A stretch of 64,000 nucleotides of DNA from Asterochloris sp. CNOR1 (Eukaryota > Chlorophyta > Trebouxiophyceae > Trebouxiales > Trebouxiaceae). Positions 52,301-64,000 of the stretch are shown here, piece by piece. The position numbers and the translations under genes were made by a program. The stretch covers positions 3,100,001-3,164,000 of the forward strand of contig OZ017750.1 in assembly GCA_963969365.1 (NCBI GenBank), written 5' to 3'. The notes below the pieces were generated by a model, which did no database searches, was not told where the DNA came from, and saw nothing but the letters and a program-made list of their open reading frames with translations. Position 1 is the first letter of the stretch, and the number at the start of each line of letters is the position of its first letter.

Positions 52301-55300
52301 ACAGCGATGAGGCCGCCCGCGCGACGGGCATGCAGGCCAAATTTGAGGACGCCCGTACGCAGCTGCAGGCCACTGAGCTCAGGTGAGTCAGGGTGCTGGA
52401 GCTCCTGGCTGCAGATGGCGCTGCTGAGGCTGTGTAAGGGGTCACAAAGCAGGATGGCGCGTTACATGGGTCCTGCAAATATGGCTGCAGGGGGGCTGAC
52501 CTGCAAGCTGCACAGCAGGCCAGATCGCAATTGGGGCTGGGCCTGCTATCCTGGTACACAGGCTGTTTACTCAGGAGTGTTGAACAGGAGGCTACCACCA
52601 GGCTAGGCTGATCTCTGTGCAGCCTGCAGGTGGCAGCAAGGGGCTGAGTGATAGTGCCTTGGAGGCTGCAGGTGGCAAGCATTGCTGCACATGATCCTGT
52701 GCTTCCTGGGCAGGGTGGGAGGTGATCAGCAGACACGTCATTACCCCGCCTGCCTGGCTTGCAGGCTGCAAGGGGCCAGCAGGGAGATGGACGAGGCAAA
52801 GGTGGAGGCCCGCCAGACTGCCATGCAGAACATGCGGCTCAGGGACGACACTGCCAGGGCCCAGCAGAACTCCCAGGACCTGCTAGTGGAGAATGCCAGG
52901 TCAGTCTGGTCGCTTGCCACGCCCCTCACTTTGCCAAAGTAGACTGTGGGGACAATGCTGCGTCAGCCAGGTCGCCCAGCACGGCTGTCTGCCCCACGCC
53001 CTTGCGTCTGCCCGTGGCTGATTTCCATAGTCACAATGCACAGCGCGCTGGTCATTGTGCTGCCTCTGCCTCTGCAGCCATGACCTGCGCTCCCTCAGTG
53101 CCGTGAGCGCTGCCGAGTTGGATGCCATGTCAGTCAGTGAATTAACTGCACACTGCACAGGTCTTGGCACCCACAGTCCCAAGCTGGTGTTCCCTGCGGT
53201 CCAGGGCCCGAGCGAGGACTGAGAAGATGGATCGGCAGCTGCACGACCTCCAGAGCCAGGAGGAGGCCCTGCAGACCCGGGTCCAGGCCCTCGAGCGCCG
53301 CATCATTCAGGTGAGTCCCTGGCAGTTGCATGACATTGAGCAAATCAAGACAGTCATGTGGCAACATGTCTGATGGTGCATGGCGCTGGCTACGGTGGCT
53401 GGCGCTCTGCTGAGCGCCGCAGTCACTTCCAGCCACACTTTGCAGACTTGAGCGTCACACCCCTGTCCTCCCTGGGCTGCAGCTCACAGCTGAGAAGGAT
53501 GATGCTGTGGAGCGCAGCAGCCGTGTGGGGGATGCCCTGCTGGAGGCAAAGGGGGAGCACGGCGCCATGGAGGCCAAGCTGCAGGTGAGGCTGATTGACC
53601 ACTGTGGCAGCACCTTTTGCAAAGGGCAGCCGTTAGGCAGGCAGCTTGTGACTGATGCAGGCTGGCTGCATGCCGTAGGCCCAGCCAGTGCTCATCTTTG
53701 TGCATGGATTGTCTGCCAGATTCTAGCTTCTCCTCAAGATGTGTGTCAGTTGATTCTCGTGTGCTTTGCTGCCGCCACTCTGCGTTGCGCTGCACTTCTC
53801 ACTCAGGCGCTGGCCTCTTGTTCCACCACTTCCCCTTCAATGGCTGGGCCCCCACCTGTGTAGGCCATGAAGGACGAGCTGGAGGCGGTGCACGCGCGCT
53901 GGGACGACCATGAGGCCAAGATGATCCACGCCTCCCTCAGCGAGCACGAGCTCAAGGTGTCAACCACAGCCCTGACCACCGCCAAGGGCCAGCTGGAAGC
54001 AGAGATGGCAGACCTCAAGCCCCGGCTGCAGGAAGCGCTCAGCAAGCTCGCGGGGGTCACTGCTGAAAATGCAGACCTGCGAAGCAAGGTGCAGCGTGGG
54101 CTGTTTGCTTGCTTTTCTTGTGGTTGAAGCTTGCTGATAAATTGATACGCAGAACTGGGTTCAGGCTGAAATTGGTCAGACCAAAAGCTGTCCAGGCAGC
54201 GCCTGCCGTTGACAGCACAGGCATGTGAGGCCCTGCATTAATCTCTGGCTGCCTGGCCACAGTCAGACTGTTGTTCCTTGAGACACCATACTGTCAAGTG
54301 CGTACCAGGAACTCAGCAGTATGTGTGAGCGTTCCTCCCGCCCCTGCAGGTGTCAAGTTTGACAGAGAGCTTAATTGGCACCACAGCCACATTGCGGCAG
54401 GCAGAAGCACAGGTCCAGGCCCTCACAGACCAGCTGACGGACACCACATCCCGCCTCACCTCCCTGCAGCAGCAGCACAATACGCTCCAGGCACGTCATG
54501 CAGCAGCAGTCAAGCAGCTGGAGACCTCTGAGGCAGACAGGGGCCAGCTGCAGGTCACCCTCAAGGCCACCAAGGGGCAGGTGCAGAGCCTGCAGATGGA
54601 GGCAGTCAGCTTGCAGGCAAGTCATCCTCTGTACAGAGCTTGGCTTTGACGGTGTGAGATCGACCCGCTGGCTCAGTACAGAAGGGTGTCAAGCATGACG
54701 CCCTTCCTGCTGTATGCAGAGGTTGCCTGTGCTGGCCAGCAGAGCATGCTGAGTAGGTCATGCACCTCAGCATGTGTTTTCAAGCTGTGCATGTCCCTCA
54801 AAGGCCTGACAGCAAGTTTGCGCCTGTTGTGCTTCATTTCCCTTGTAACAATCAGTTGGTACTGCACAGCAGACCTTGCAGCTGGTCTTCACAACAGCCA
54901 ACAGGAGCCCTGACAGCCCTTCCACCTATTGCTCCCTGCAGGCAATGAGTGCCTCTGCCAGACTGATAGCTGTTTCTCAATGCATGCAATGTCTGCCTCA
55001 GGCAGCCTCGCTGATATCTCCTGCTGCCTGCCTGGTGCAGGAGAGGGCTGCCAGGGAGCATGACGCTGCTGCCGGCACGCAGCTGCGCATGATCGGCTTC
55101 CAGGAGCAGATCACCATGCTCCAAGAGGAGCTCACCAAGCTGGCACCCGAGGCAGCAGTGCTCAAACACCAGCGAGACACCCTGCAAAGCGAGGTGGGTT
55201 TCATCAATGTCGCCGCCGGCTTGGTCCAGGCATGGTGCAGCAGTTCCTTGTATGGGCACCTTGGGAGACCACGCCATTCCTTTCGCGCATGAGACAGCTT

Positions 55301-58300
55301 ATCTGTGCACCGCGTCATTGTGAGGATGACCCCGACAGTTCTAGCTTTCGACTATTGTGATGTTGGGTCCTGCAGCCACTGTATCCCCTTTGAGCTTCAG
55401 CAGTGCTGGAAACTCTAGTATGCCTGGCTGCAAGCGCTCTGTGTTGCAGGTGGACCTGCTCCAGGCCAGCCGCGAGCAGATGCAGCAGCATGTGGAGATG
55501 GCCAACACCAGCAGCGCGCAGGCGCAGAGCCGCAACAAGCAGCTGCTGGGGGAGCTTGAGCGCGCCACAGAGAAGATGAGTGCGCTGGAGGAGCAGGGGC
55601 AGCAGCAGGGGGCTGCCTTGGAGGAGGTGAGAGCGCTGCTGCGCTGCTCTCAGAGCGCCCTCAAACCCTCCTGAGCTGGGATCACAGTTGCCTTGCAACT
55701 GTACCTGCGGCAGGCTTGGTGCAGCAGCAGGGAGCCTTTCTGGAAAGCATGAGGCCCTTGACTGCATGGTACCAGGCTGAGTTGGCAATGCCCTCTGCCG
55801 GTTGCTGCAGTCCCAGTCCAGGCTTGCAGGAGATCATCCAGCAGCTGGGAAGCTCTCTGGAAGAAATGAGGCCCTTTAGTGCATGATGCTGGGTTGTAAT
55901 GGCTGTGCCTCCTCTCAATTGGCTGCAACCATATTCCAGGCTTGCAGGAGGTCACCCAGCAGCAGGTGGGTCGCCTTGATAGAGGTGAGCGCTCTCATCT
56001 AGGGGGCCAAGCTAGCCAGTATCTCCACAGCTGCAGCGCAGGGCAGGTTAGCTCTCATCCACCCTGCCTGGCTGGCGTAGGGGGCAATTGCAATGCTAAG
56101 TCGATGATCTGCTTGCTGCATAGCACAGCCATTAATTCGCTGCACAATTAATGGCCTTCTGCAGGCTGCCTGGCCCTGGAGGATTAGCCTCGAGGCAGTG
56201 GCCAATGGCCGCATGCAGAAGCATGCTAACAACAACATTGTGCAAAGCAAGCAAGCTTGCCCTGCAGGCTCAGCGCCAGCGGGACCTGTATCAGAACTTG
56301 TTGACCAAGCTGAACAAGCGTCTGGGCGACACTCTGGAGGCCATGTCAGCGGAGAGGCGCAGCCTGATGGACACGGCTGAAGTCCTGAGGCGCCAATTTG
56401 AGGCTGTGGCTGATGCTGCCTATGATGGAGCTGATGATGAACTGGGTAGGACTGGAGCTGTCGTCCTCAAGGTGCACAGTTGGCTTGGAGCTGCAAGCTG
56501 GACGCCTGTCCAGCGACTGGCTTGCTGGAGTGTGGTGCATGCTGCCCAACGTGCAGTTGCAGACATCTTTGTGGGAGGGCAGCACTGGCTTGCACTGACA
56601 GCAACTGCCATGCCCAGCACAGTGCTGTTGCTGCACCTCACTGGTGCGTACTAAGGAGCATTGATGTGCTGCCGCAGATGTGGAGGTGACCCGATTCCGT
56701 GCTGAGCTGGACCACGCACACCAGCAGCTGCTGGCTGAGACTGGCAGCACAGCCGGGGTCCTGTTGAGCGCCCACACCAGCTTAAGTGAAGAGATGAAGA
56801 CCATTGGGCTGGGGCCGGCCGCCAGCACGACTGTGGACGCTGCGGCTGCCCTGCTGGCAGCTGCTGATGCCCTGACGATGCCTGATGCGTCGCTCAGGGC
56901 TGGGCCCGAGGACCTCACAACAGCTGCAGAGGGTAGTCCAGGCAAGGAGGCAGGTGCGCAGTGCCATGATGCCTTCATGAAGGCAAGCCAGCCTGTAGCG
57001 GCGCTCCCTGTTTCCTGCGCATCTGGGTGATGCTATGAGGTATGCTAAGCAGCTGGGTTGCAGCTCTAGCAGCAGTCAGGCAATGTCCACTCTTGCAAGC
57101 AGCTGAAGTTCCGTCTTACTGCAGCCGCCGATGCGCTGGGGAGGCCTGATGCGTTGCTCAGGGCTGAACCTGAGGAACTCGGAGCCGCTGCAGAGGGCAG
57201 CGCAGGCAAGGAGGCAGGTGCGCCATGCATAATGCCTTCATGAAGGCAAGGCAGTTTTCAGCTGCGCTCTCGTTTTCCTGCGAGTTTAGGTGCTAAGAGG
57301 CATTTCAAGCAGCTGGGCTGCAGCTCTAGAAGCAGTCAGGCAATGTCCAGTCTCACAAGCAGCTTTTATTTCTGCTTACTCAGGGCACTGCTCTCGGGGT
57401 ACAAGGTGCAGCTTGGGAGCTAGTCCTCCTTGAAAAGCACACATACTGGGCCCGGAAAGTGGGGCTGCGCTGGGCGGCCAGGCGCAGCGCTGTGCCGCCG
57501 TCTGTCGTTGTCACACAGGCTTGCCCCGTTCTGCATTAGTCACCCAGCAGGTCTCAAGTGACTAGTCTCCTGCAGGCGGGACTGTGCAGGCACAAAGCAC
57601 GACGCTGCACCACTGGTTGCACAGGGGCTGGCCTCGATCTGCAGCAGTAACCCAGCAGGTCCCATGTCTCCTGTAGGCGGGGATGCCCAGGGTGGCAGGC
57701 AAGGCACGGCACGCCCTGCTCGCCGCAGGAAGGGGCGAGCTGCGCAGGCTATCGCTACAGCGGCTGCAGAGGCTGAGAAGGAGGCTCAGACAATGCAGGT
57801 GGCGTTGGAGCAAGAGCAGGAAGCCCTGGCTAGGGCCACTTTGCAGCTGCAGCGCTATCAGCACGACCTCAAGGTGGGGTTCTGGCAGGCACCAGGACCA
57901 CACTCAGGGAATGATGTGCTGCACAGAATTTGCTGCTGGCACTGTACGGGATGCTGGTCTTGGGGGCAGGATCATGCACCTGTGGCTTGGCAGCTGCTGA
58001 GCCCCACAGTCTAGTCACCTCCCCGCCAGTTTGTTCATCTGTGATGAGTCGGCTGTGTGCCTGTGCTGCTGCAGGATGCGGAGGTGCGGCTGTCCTGGCA
58101 CCTGGATGAGGTGCAGAAGGCGCAGCAGCAGGCTGCCCAGCTGCAGGTGGGATGCCCCTGCCCCAGCGTGCCTGTCTGGCCCAGCATGCCTGTCTCAATG
58201 GCCGCTCTGCCCAGAAGGTGCAAGCCCTGGAGCTCCGAGTCTTCCACCTGAATGTGGCCTGAGAGCTGCCACTGCTGCCCTTGCACACCCTGCCAGTGCA

Positions 58301-61300
58301 GTCTGCCTTGCTTTGAGGTCAGTACACCATGCTGCCAGACATGGCATTTCTGCCAGACATGGCAGCACCTGGCTCAACACAGTCCCTGCTGGTGCAGAGT
58401 GCCCTGCTTGCTGAAGAGGCTCAGCACAAGGCTGACACGGAGGCTGCTACCAAGGCCGCTGAGGAATCTGCAGCCCTGGTGGCTGATCTGAAGGTACGCG
58501 GCGTGTGGCTCGCTCTGAGCACAGATCAGTGCACTGCACCTTGCAGCAAAACGCTTTCTCTGGACGGGCCCCCCTCATCCTGCAGTGGTAAGCGCGCGCT
58601 GCTCTGTTGGCTGCCTGCAATCATTACGCCGTCAATACTCAACCATTTCTGGGGCAGTGTTGGTGCTTACTCGCTGCCTCAAAGTAGTACACAGACAGCA
58701 GCTTGCTGGCAATGGCCTCTCCACCCCGGCGCAACAGGTACACCCTTCTCCCTCACTGCAGGCCCAGGTTGCCGAGCTGAATGAGCACCTGTCAGGCAGC
58801 ACAGCCTTCCATCGGAAGCTGGCCCAGCAGGCCGCCCGCAGGCTGAGGGAGGTGGAGGCTCAGGGGGCCCAGCCAGGCGCACCAGGCACTGCTGGCGCCC
58901 ACCCTGCCCCACATGGGCCGGCAGCCCCTGCTGGGAGCCAGCATGCTGGGGCAGTGGGGAGCGCCTCCGCTGGCAGGCCTCCCTCTGCTGCTGCTGCCGC
59001 TGCTGCCGCTGCTGCCGCTGCTGCCGCTGCTGCCGCTGCAGGGGCAGGTGCGCCTGGCAGTGGCATGCCAGGCGCCACCCCCGGCACTCCCCCCAGCGGC
59101 AGCAGGGGCGGGCTGCCAGCAGTGCGGGCAGGCGGGTCTGATGCGCAGCCCTCGCCACTGGGGCAGGCGGCGCTGCAGGCAGGCCAGCCTGGGACCGGTG
59201 CTGCTGGTGGTGGTAGGGCTGGTGGGCCTGCGCCTCCTGCGGGGCCAGGTAGGGCACACAGCAGGAGCGGGTCGCCAGCACTGAGGGTCGCCTTGCCGAG
59301 CCCCCTGGGACCTGGCAGCCTCAGGCGGTCTCAAGGCCCCTCAGGTGTGTTGTCGTGCAAGCTTCTGCAGGTCAAGAGATCCACAGGCTAGAGTTGTCTT
59401 GAGGTGAGGAGGCAGGCGCTGGCAGCCATGCCACATACTGAACTGTTTTGGGCAATTGCCAGTCAGTCAAGGAAGAGGATGCACGCTGCTCATGTATGCC
59501 CAAGTGGTCGCACTGTGCGCTGCTGCAGGGGCTCCAGTAGACAGTGGCGCTCTGCCTGCCACAGGGGCAGCTGCTGTAGCCAGCCCCCCACCGGCATCTG
59601 CCAGCAGTGGTGCAACCGCAGGCGCCGCCTCCCTCAACAAGGCCTGCCAGACCGACACTGTGGAGCTGGGGGCAGAGTGGCGGCGCAGGACTGGGACACT
59701 GGATGGCAGCCAGACTGTCAGGCAGGCCAACAGCGGGACAGCCTCTCCCAGGCTGGCCACAAGTCCAGTGTTTGGGATCGTGGCGCCTGGCGCTGGCAGT
59801 GGGCGGCTCACGTCTGGTAAGATGATCTGCTGCAGGGTCTGATGGCTCCTGCTCAGCAGCTTAGCAAGCATGTCCTGAGCAGACCTGGCCCATTGTATGA
59901 GCGCTGCCTGACAATACCAACCCGTCCCCCCTGACGACGCTGTGCCTGCGGGATGCCAACTGCAGCTTCGCGTACAAGAGTGGTATGCAACAAAGGGTCG
60001 CGAGTGAGTTCCAGGCTAGCCTGCTCTGACGTGCAGACCGTCCTGGCAGCGCTGGGAGGTCCAGGCAGGGCAGCAGTTTGGTCCTGGCACCCACACAGCC
60101 CTTCCAAGGTGGAGACCCTGGTGTGGAGAGTGGCAGTCGTGGCATCCCCACCCGCAGTATCTCTGTGGCTTTCGCTCTGGCAGGTGACAGCCCAGCTGTG
60201 GTGCCCAGGCTGAGCCTGTTGCGCATGAGCGACCGCGCAGCGCAGCGGCTGGCCCCACTGGACTCTGGGAGGAGGCGGCCCATGTCTGCCCCCTCTGAGG
60301 CTGTCCACAGGATCCCCAGCGGCAGCCAGCTTCTTAAGGTTGCGTCTGGGGATGCTTGCAGCAGTGCTGCGTCAGCGCTGGCTGGCAGCATGTCTAGCAG
60401 TGGCCTTGCAGAGGCAGCAGTTGGGGTGGAGCAGACTGGGGCCCACCAAGAGGGCGGCAGCGCTGCTGCAGCCGTTGGTGCAGAATCTGCAGCAGCTGGG
60501 GGCGCGCAGACTGACCTACAGGGGACAGACCCCGAGGCTCCAGCAGCGCTTGGCGGGGACGCTTCTGGTGTGCCGGCAGCCCTGCAGGAAGGGGACATTC
60601 CTGGCGGGCGGCCGCCTACTGCAGCGTCAGATGCTGGGGATGAGGCCTCAGCCCAACATCCAGGTGGGAGGAATGCCGGGTCATGGCCAGCCACCCTGCC
60701 AGTCCACCGGGAGTCGCCGTGCCTCTGCTTACAGTGTGCCAGCAGCATGCAAGTGCAATGACAGACCAAGCCTTGAAGTGGCAGGCCGCAGCGCTTGCAC
60801 TCCAGTGGGGTGTGAGCCTTCTGATTGCTGAAGACGAGTCCAAAACGACCTAATGCAGGGCAAGCTGTTGCCACAGCCAGGCTCACCTCAGGGAGCCCAC
60901 CTCGCAAGAACCTGTTGCCAGTGAAGCCGCCTGCCCGAACGCCAGCATAAAGATCCACAGGCATACTAAGTCCTGGGTCCGCCCCAGAGGTGAAGCCATG
61001 TGCCTTGATTGCAGGAGTCGGGGCTGGGACCATGGTGCTGGAGAGCCAGGCTTCCCGCAGGGCTGCCGCGCTGCAGCACGCGCTGAGCGTGCGCGGCCCA
61101 GCGCAGCACTGGACTCCCGGTGTGCCAGCCTTGTGGGACCCAGCTGCCGGCGGCGCGGGGCTCCCAGTGGCTGAGACACAGGTGAGCCCCAGTAGGTCAG
61201 GCACCGATGCTAGGAGGGCCACTCCTATTGATACAGAAGTTTGAGCCTCCCCCTAGCAGGAGACTGGGAGCCCCTGTTGGCTCTATCACAGGCTACCAGC

Positions 61301-64000
61301 CCTGGGGTGCCGGCGACTGGCACGCAGGTGGGCCCCTGTCGGGCAGGTACTGTGATGCCGCCAGGGCTGCTCAAGACTGCAGCTGTGGGAGCCTCTGCCC
61401 TGGCAGAGGACAATAAGCCCCTGTTGGCAGCTCATCACGTCCTGTCTGCGTTACCCTTGCCTGCATGCTGTGCTGTCCCCAAGCGCCAGCTTGTCCTTGC
61501 CTGCAAAGTTCTTTCCTTCATCATCTACTGGACCATTGGTGCGCTGGCACTGTCTCAGTCCTTGCATCTTCCGGCCTGTCACCCCCCAGCTGAGTACTTG
61601 CTGCTGACTCCAACAGTGACCATGTCCTGTGTCACTGTAGAAGGCCAAGTCCACAACAGCTGCGCTCCTCTCACTGCACTGGTTCGTTCCATCATCTGAG
61701 ATGTAGCACGCATTCAACACCCTGCCTGCACGTGTCAAGTCATCTTGAGATGACTTTGCTGTCCCTGCAGGAACCCCGAGGCCCGCCCACCCCCGACAGC
61801 GGTGCCCCTCGGGCAGAAGCCAGCCCCAAGCAGACCCACCTGCTGCGCCAAGCCCTCAAGGTCCAGCTGGGCACCCTGCAGCGAGCCCACTCCGCCGCTG
61901 CCGCCACACCGCGCAGCGTCAAGCCCAGCCCCAGGGACCCGGCGGTCTGGTCCCCACGCCTTGCACCCATTGTCGGGGCCACTGCTGCACCCCACAGGGA
62001 GCACAGTGGACTGCATCGGGAGGTGGTGGGAGCAGGGCAGGCAGCGCAGACGGGGCTGCAGCTGGCGCCAGAGGGCAGCAGCGTCAGCCGGGCTGCAGCA
62101 GAGCGCTCTTTGGCATCCACCCGGCCTGGTGGAGGCACAGGTGAGCAGAGGGCTGCGCTCTAGAGCTGTCTGCCAGAGCAATGTCTTCAGCCCAACAGAG
62201 TCACAGCTGCAGTTGAGAGGTGCACGAGCAATGCCTGTGCCTGCAATCAGAGTCAATATGGTGTCCCTGTGGACCACACTGGCTCAAAGATGCATTGCAT
62301 AGCGTTGCGTGGCGTTGCGTGGCTGCTGCTCAGCCTGCTGCAGTGCTCCTGCACAGTCTTTTCCAAATGTCCACAGGGAGGCGGGGCCTGCCTGCGACGA
62401 GGCAGGTGTTGGCTGAACTGCTGCACGCCAAGGCAACAGCAGACCTTGCAGCAAGTCGCAGCGGGGCAGCCCCCCAGCCCCTGGCAGCCTTTGCTCTGCA
62501 GCACCTGGGTCGCCAGCACGGCCTCGAACAAGGGCAGCAGCAGTGGCTGCAGCTGGCGGCAGCTGTGCGGCAGCACTGCAGCGATGTTGCAGTGGCCGCC
62601 TTCGGAGTTGCCTGTGGGCTCATGGCTCCGGAGGAGGCGCCAGCAGCGCAGGCAGGGGCGCTGCTGTGGGCGCAGGGCCATGACCTCTCGCAGGCAAGCC
62701 GCTGCCGCCTTGCTGTTGGATCTGGAGTGAGTGTGCTGTCTATTTGCTCAACAAGAGGTGCTGCTCATGTCAAGCGGCATGACCTTTTGCGGGCAGACCA
62801 CTAGTGGCATCTTGTGAAATCCTGGTGCAGGCAGGCTGCCACGATGGTCTAGGACCAGACCTGTTGGGTTTCCATTGCATGAGGTGTTTACTTGCAGCAG
62901 AAGAAGCTCAGCTTGTGGCACTCTCACTGCAGCATTCTACTGTCGCAGTCTGCCTGCATGCCAGTCTGCCGACCACTCCCCTGCCAAGGACTTGGCAGGC
63001 GCAGTCTCACCTGCCCACCTCTGGGCCGAAATCACAGCCCTCCTTTGGATTGACCCAGGCTGCACCCTCGTCTCTGCTGTCCAACCTGCCCAGCAGTCCT
63101 CTCACACAGCGAAGGTGTTCCTGCGCTGCCCACTGCAGGCATTGTACAACTTGCCCACCTCCCAGCCTTCTCTGCAGCAGTCTGCCTGGTGGGCCGAGGC
63201 CTGGCTGGGCGACCTCCAGATGCGGCTGCATCCCAGCCTGGCAGACCTCACCCACTTTGGCAGCCAGCCTGACGGCCTGAGCCCCGCAGCAGCAGCCATG
63301 GCCTGCATGCACCCAGTGGTGGAGCAGGTCATGGCTGACCTGGCAGGCACGCCGGGGATGGAGGCAGTGCTGGCCTGCACCGAGGGAGCAAGCTTTGGGC
63401 GCATTGCTGCGCGCGTGGAGCTCGGGGTCCCAGTGTCCCAGAATGAGGTGGGCAGTGTTGCGGAAACAAGTTGGCGGTGGTCTCCTGAACGGCCGGAGAA
63501 AACGGGCAGGGAAAGTGTTCATGTGTCAACAGGTAAGGTGGGTTGGAGTTGCAATGTTGCTGAATGAGGTCAGGCCCTCTGGGCAGGAGCTGCCAAGGCC
63601 TGCAGGTCAGGTCTCTGAGACACTTGCTCCACTGCTCCTGATAACAGCATGTCAAGCATTCAAGCCTGAAAGTGGCCTAAGTCTCAAGCTGGGGGTCCCT
63701 TGTGTCCCCTGAGGGTGGGCCGGTGAACTGGCAGCTGAATTTGTGCAGGCATGCAGAGTTGATGGCAGGCGCTGCCTGTATGAGTGCAACCTGCTGCAAT
63801 GAACAGAAGCTTGCGCGGCAGACTGGCATCAGCGGCAGTGCTGCAGTGCTCACTCCTGCTGCCTCCGCGATCGACAGCTGCCAGTGAATTCAAGCATGCC
63901 TTCAAATCTTCAATCCTGTGTGATGGCCTGCAGGCTCCTGAGCTGTATGCAATGGCGATGGCAGCTGCTGGTGCCCTGGGGGTCACAGAGGCGCCCGAGC
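49319..64000 (+). CDS. Very large coiled-coil protein, 3' end outside the window
   Basis: Tentative first exon 49319-49375, then 49485-49910, 50836-50997, 51600-51800, 52141-52382, 52765-52899, 53078-53128, 53205-53310, 53483-53584, 53864-54088, 54350-54616, 55041-55193, 55450-55626, 56268-56445, 56678-56953, 57125-57217, 57677-57873, 58075-58146, 58398-58493, 58762-59344, 59529-59816, 60184-60663, 61015-61181, 61771-62140, 62377-62693, 63139-63447, 63934 onward. All junctions keep phase, giving over 1,900 residues so far. Residues from about 160 to 930 are heptad-rich coiled coil (for example EIEALTARWREFQDMQERW, QLRLDLADRDRQINMLRQM). Next come an Ala/Gly/Pro-rich segment with a poly-Ala run, a region with CQTDTVEL, and finally a non-coiled helical region. 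I do not recognise the family; a cytoskeletal, Golgi or centrosomal tether is a guess. Two introns use GC donors (54617, 62694). Confidence 0.75.
51250..51960 (+). repeat. Decayed copies of a coiled-coil exon on both sides of it
   Basis: The exon 51600-51800 has partial, diverged copies upstream (about 51300-51335 and 51371-51400, both with GCAGGAGTCTCAGCT, and about 51433-51520, covering its acceptor and first 90 bp). A downstream copy of its 3' end lies at about 51900-51957 (CTGCGCAAGCGGGGAGCAGC). Confidence 0.8.
55595..55985 (+). repeat. Serial copies of an exon end, period about 115-120 bp
   Basis: The end of the exon at 55626 (GGGGCAGCAGCAGGGGGCTG) is echoed at about 55712, 55830 and 55945. 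Shared neighbouring blocks are CAGGCTTG, GGAAG-ATGAGGCCC and TTGGC-GCC. The copies carry stops. Confidence 0.7.
56870..57365 (+). repeat. Tandem duplication of a whole exon end and its intron, about 265 bp
   Basis: The segment about 56870-57105 is repeated at about 57130-57365. It includes the exon end (CCTGATGCGTCGCTCAGGGC / CCTGATGCGTTGCTCAGGGC), the donor GGCAG|GTGCGC, and intron blocks TGCCTTCATGAAGGCAAG and GCAGTCAGGCAATGTCCA. The second copy is itself modelled as exon 57125-57217. Confidence 0.9.
58985..59040 (+). repeat. Poly-alanine coding minisatellite (9-bp unit)
   Basis: About six units of CTGCTGCCG, read as GCT/GCC codons, encode a run of 17-18 Ala residues in exon 58762-59344. 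The same DNA read on the other strand or other frames gives Leu-, Arg- or Gln-rich ORFs, which are shadows. Confidence 0.9.

Noticed and set aside
55595-57365. CRISPR-like array
   Set aside because: Repeat units are long, diverged, contain exon sequence and splice sites, and have no regular spacers. The window is eukaryotic.
59861-61222. 453-codon minus-strand ORF
   Set aside because: It is antisense to phase-consistent, low-complexity exons of the coiled-coil gene. Long antisense ORFs are expected in GC-rich Ala/Gly/Pro-coding DNA.

Overview
The window is nuclear DNA of an intron-rich, GC-rich eukaryote, most likely a trebouxiophyte-type green alga. Coding sequence is broken into short exons (15-580 bp) joined by GT-AG introns whose acceptors are almost always TGCAG, with several GC-AG introns. 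Gene content fits an alga: glycerophosphocholine acyltransferase, an organelle-type aspartyl-tRNA synthetase with an N-terminal targeting extension, a plant-like FGGY kinase and a MINDY deubiquitinase. There are no operon-style ribosome-binding sites and I saw no RNA genes. Gene models were built by hand, keeping reading phase across every junction. Models whose summed exons are a multiple of three with no internal stop are trusted most.

Layout: an unidentified minus-strand gene (about 525-1251) is divergent from a MINDY-family deubiquitinase (1732-7395, +). A DUF155/RMND1-like membrane protein (7653-11299, -) starts 63 bp from a BLOS1/GCN5L1-like BLOC-1 subunit (11363-11974, +), followed by a UPF0739-like candidate (12066-13561, +). 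Glycerophosphocholine acyltransferase (13689-16506, -) comes next. Then two plus-strand genes overlap by an ATGA: a Pro/Gln-rich protein with a helical domain (16999-22001) and a beta-propeller protein (21998-26772). A doubtful minus-strand gene (27484-28366) follows.

A lipid-anchored GAF-PAS-pseudokinase (29364-36083, +) and an FGGY carbohydrate kinase (36283-39046, +) precede a convergent aspartyl-tRNA synthetase (40036-44634, -). A gene-poor stretch (44635-47334) ends in a 5'-truncated LINE (RT ORF 47335-49212, -). A very large coiled-coil gene (49319 to the right edge, +) runs out of the window.

The most striking property is genome-wide rather than one gene. Introns in nearly every gene carry decayed tandem copies of the neighbouring exon, including its splice site. 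In one case (57125-57217) the copy is still a phase-compatible exon. This looks like ongoing intron growth and exon birth by short local tandem duplication. Other notable points are a GAF-PAS kinase-like protein that has lost all three catalytic motifs but keeps a myristoyl/palmitoyl N-terminus, a CaaX box on the deubiquitinase, and a long intronic hairpin at 17612-17745.
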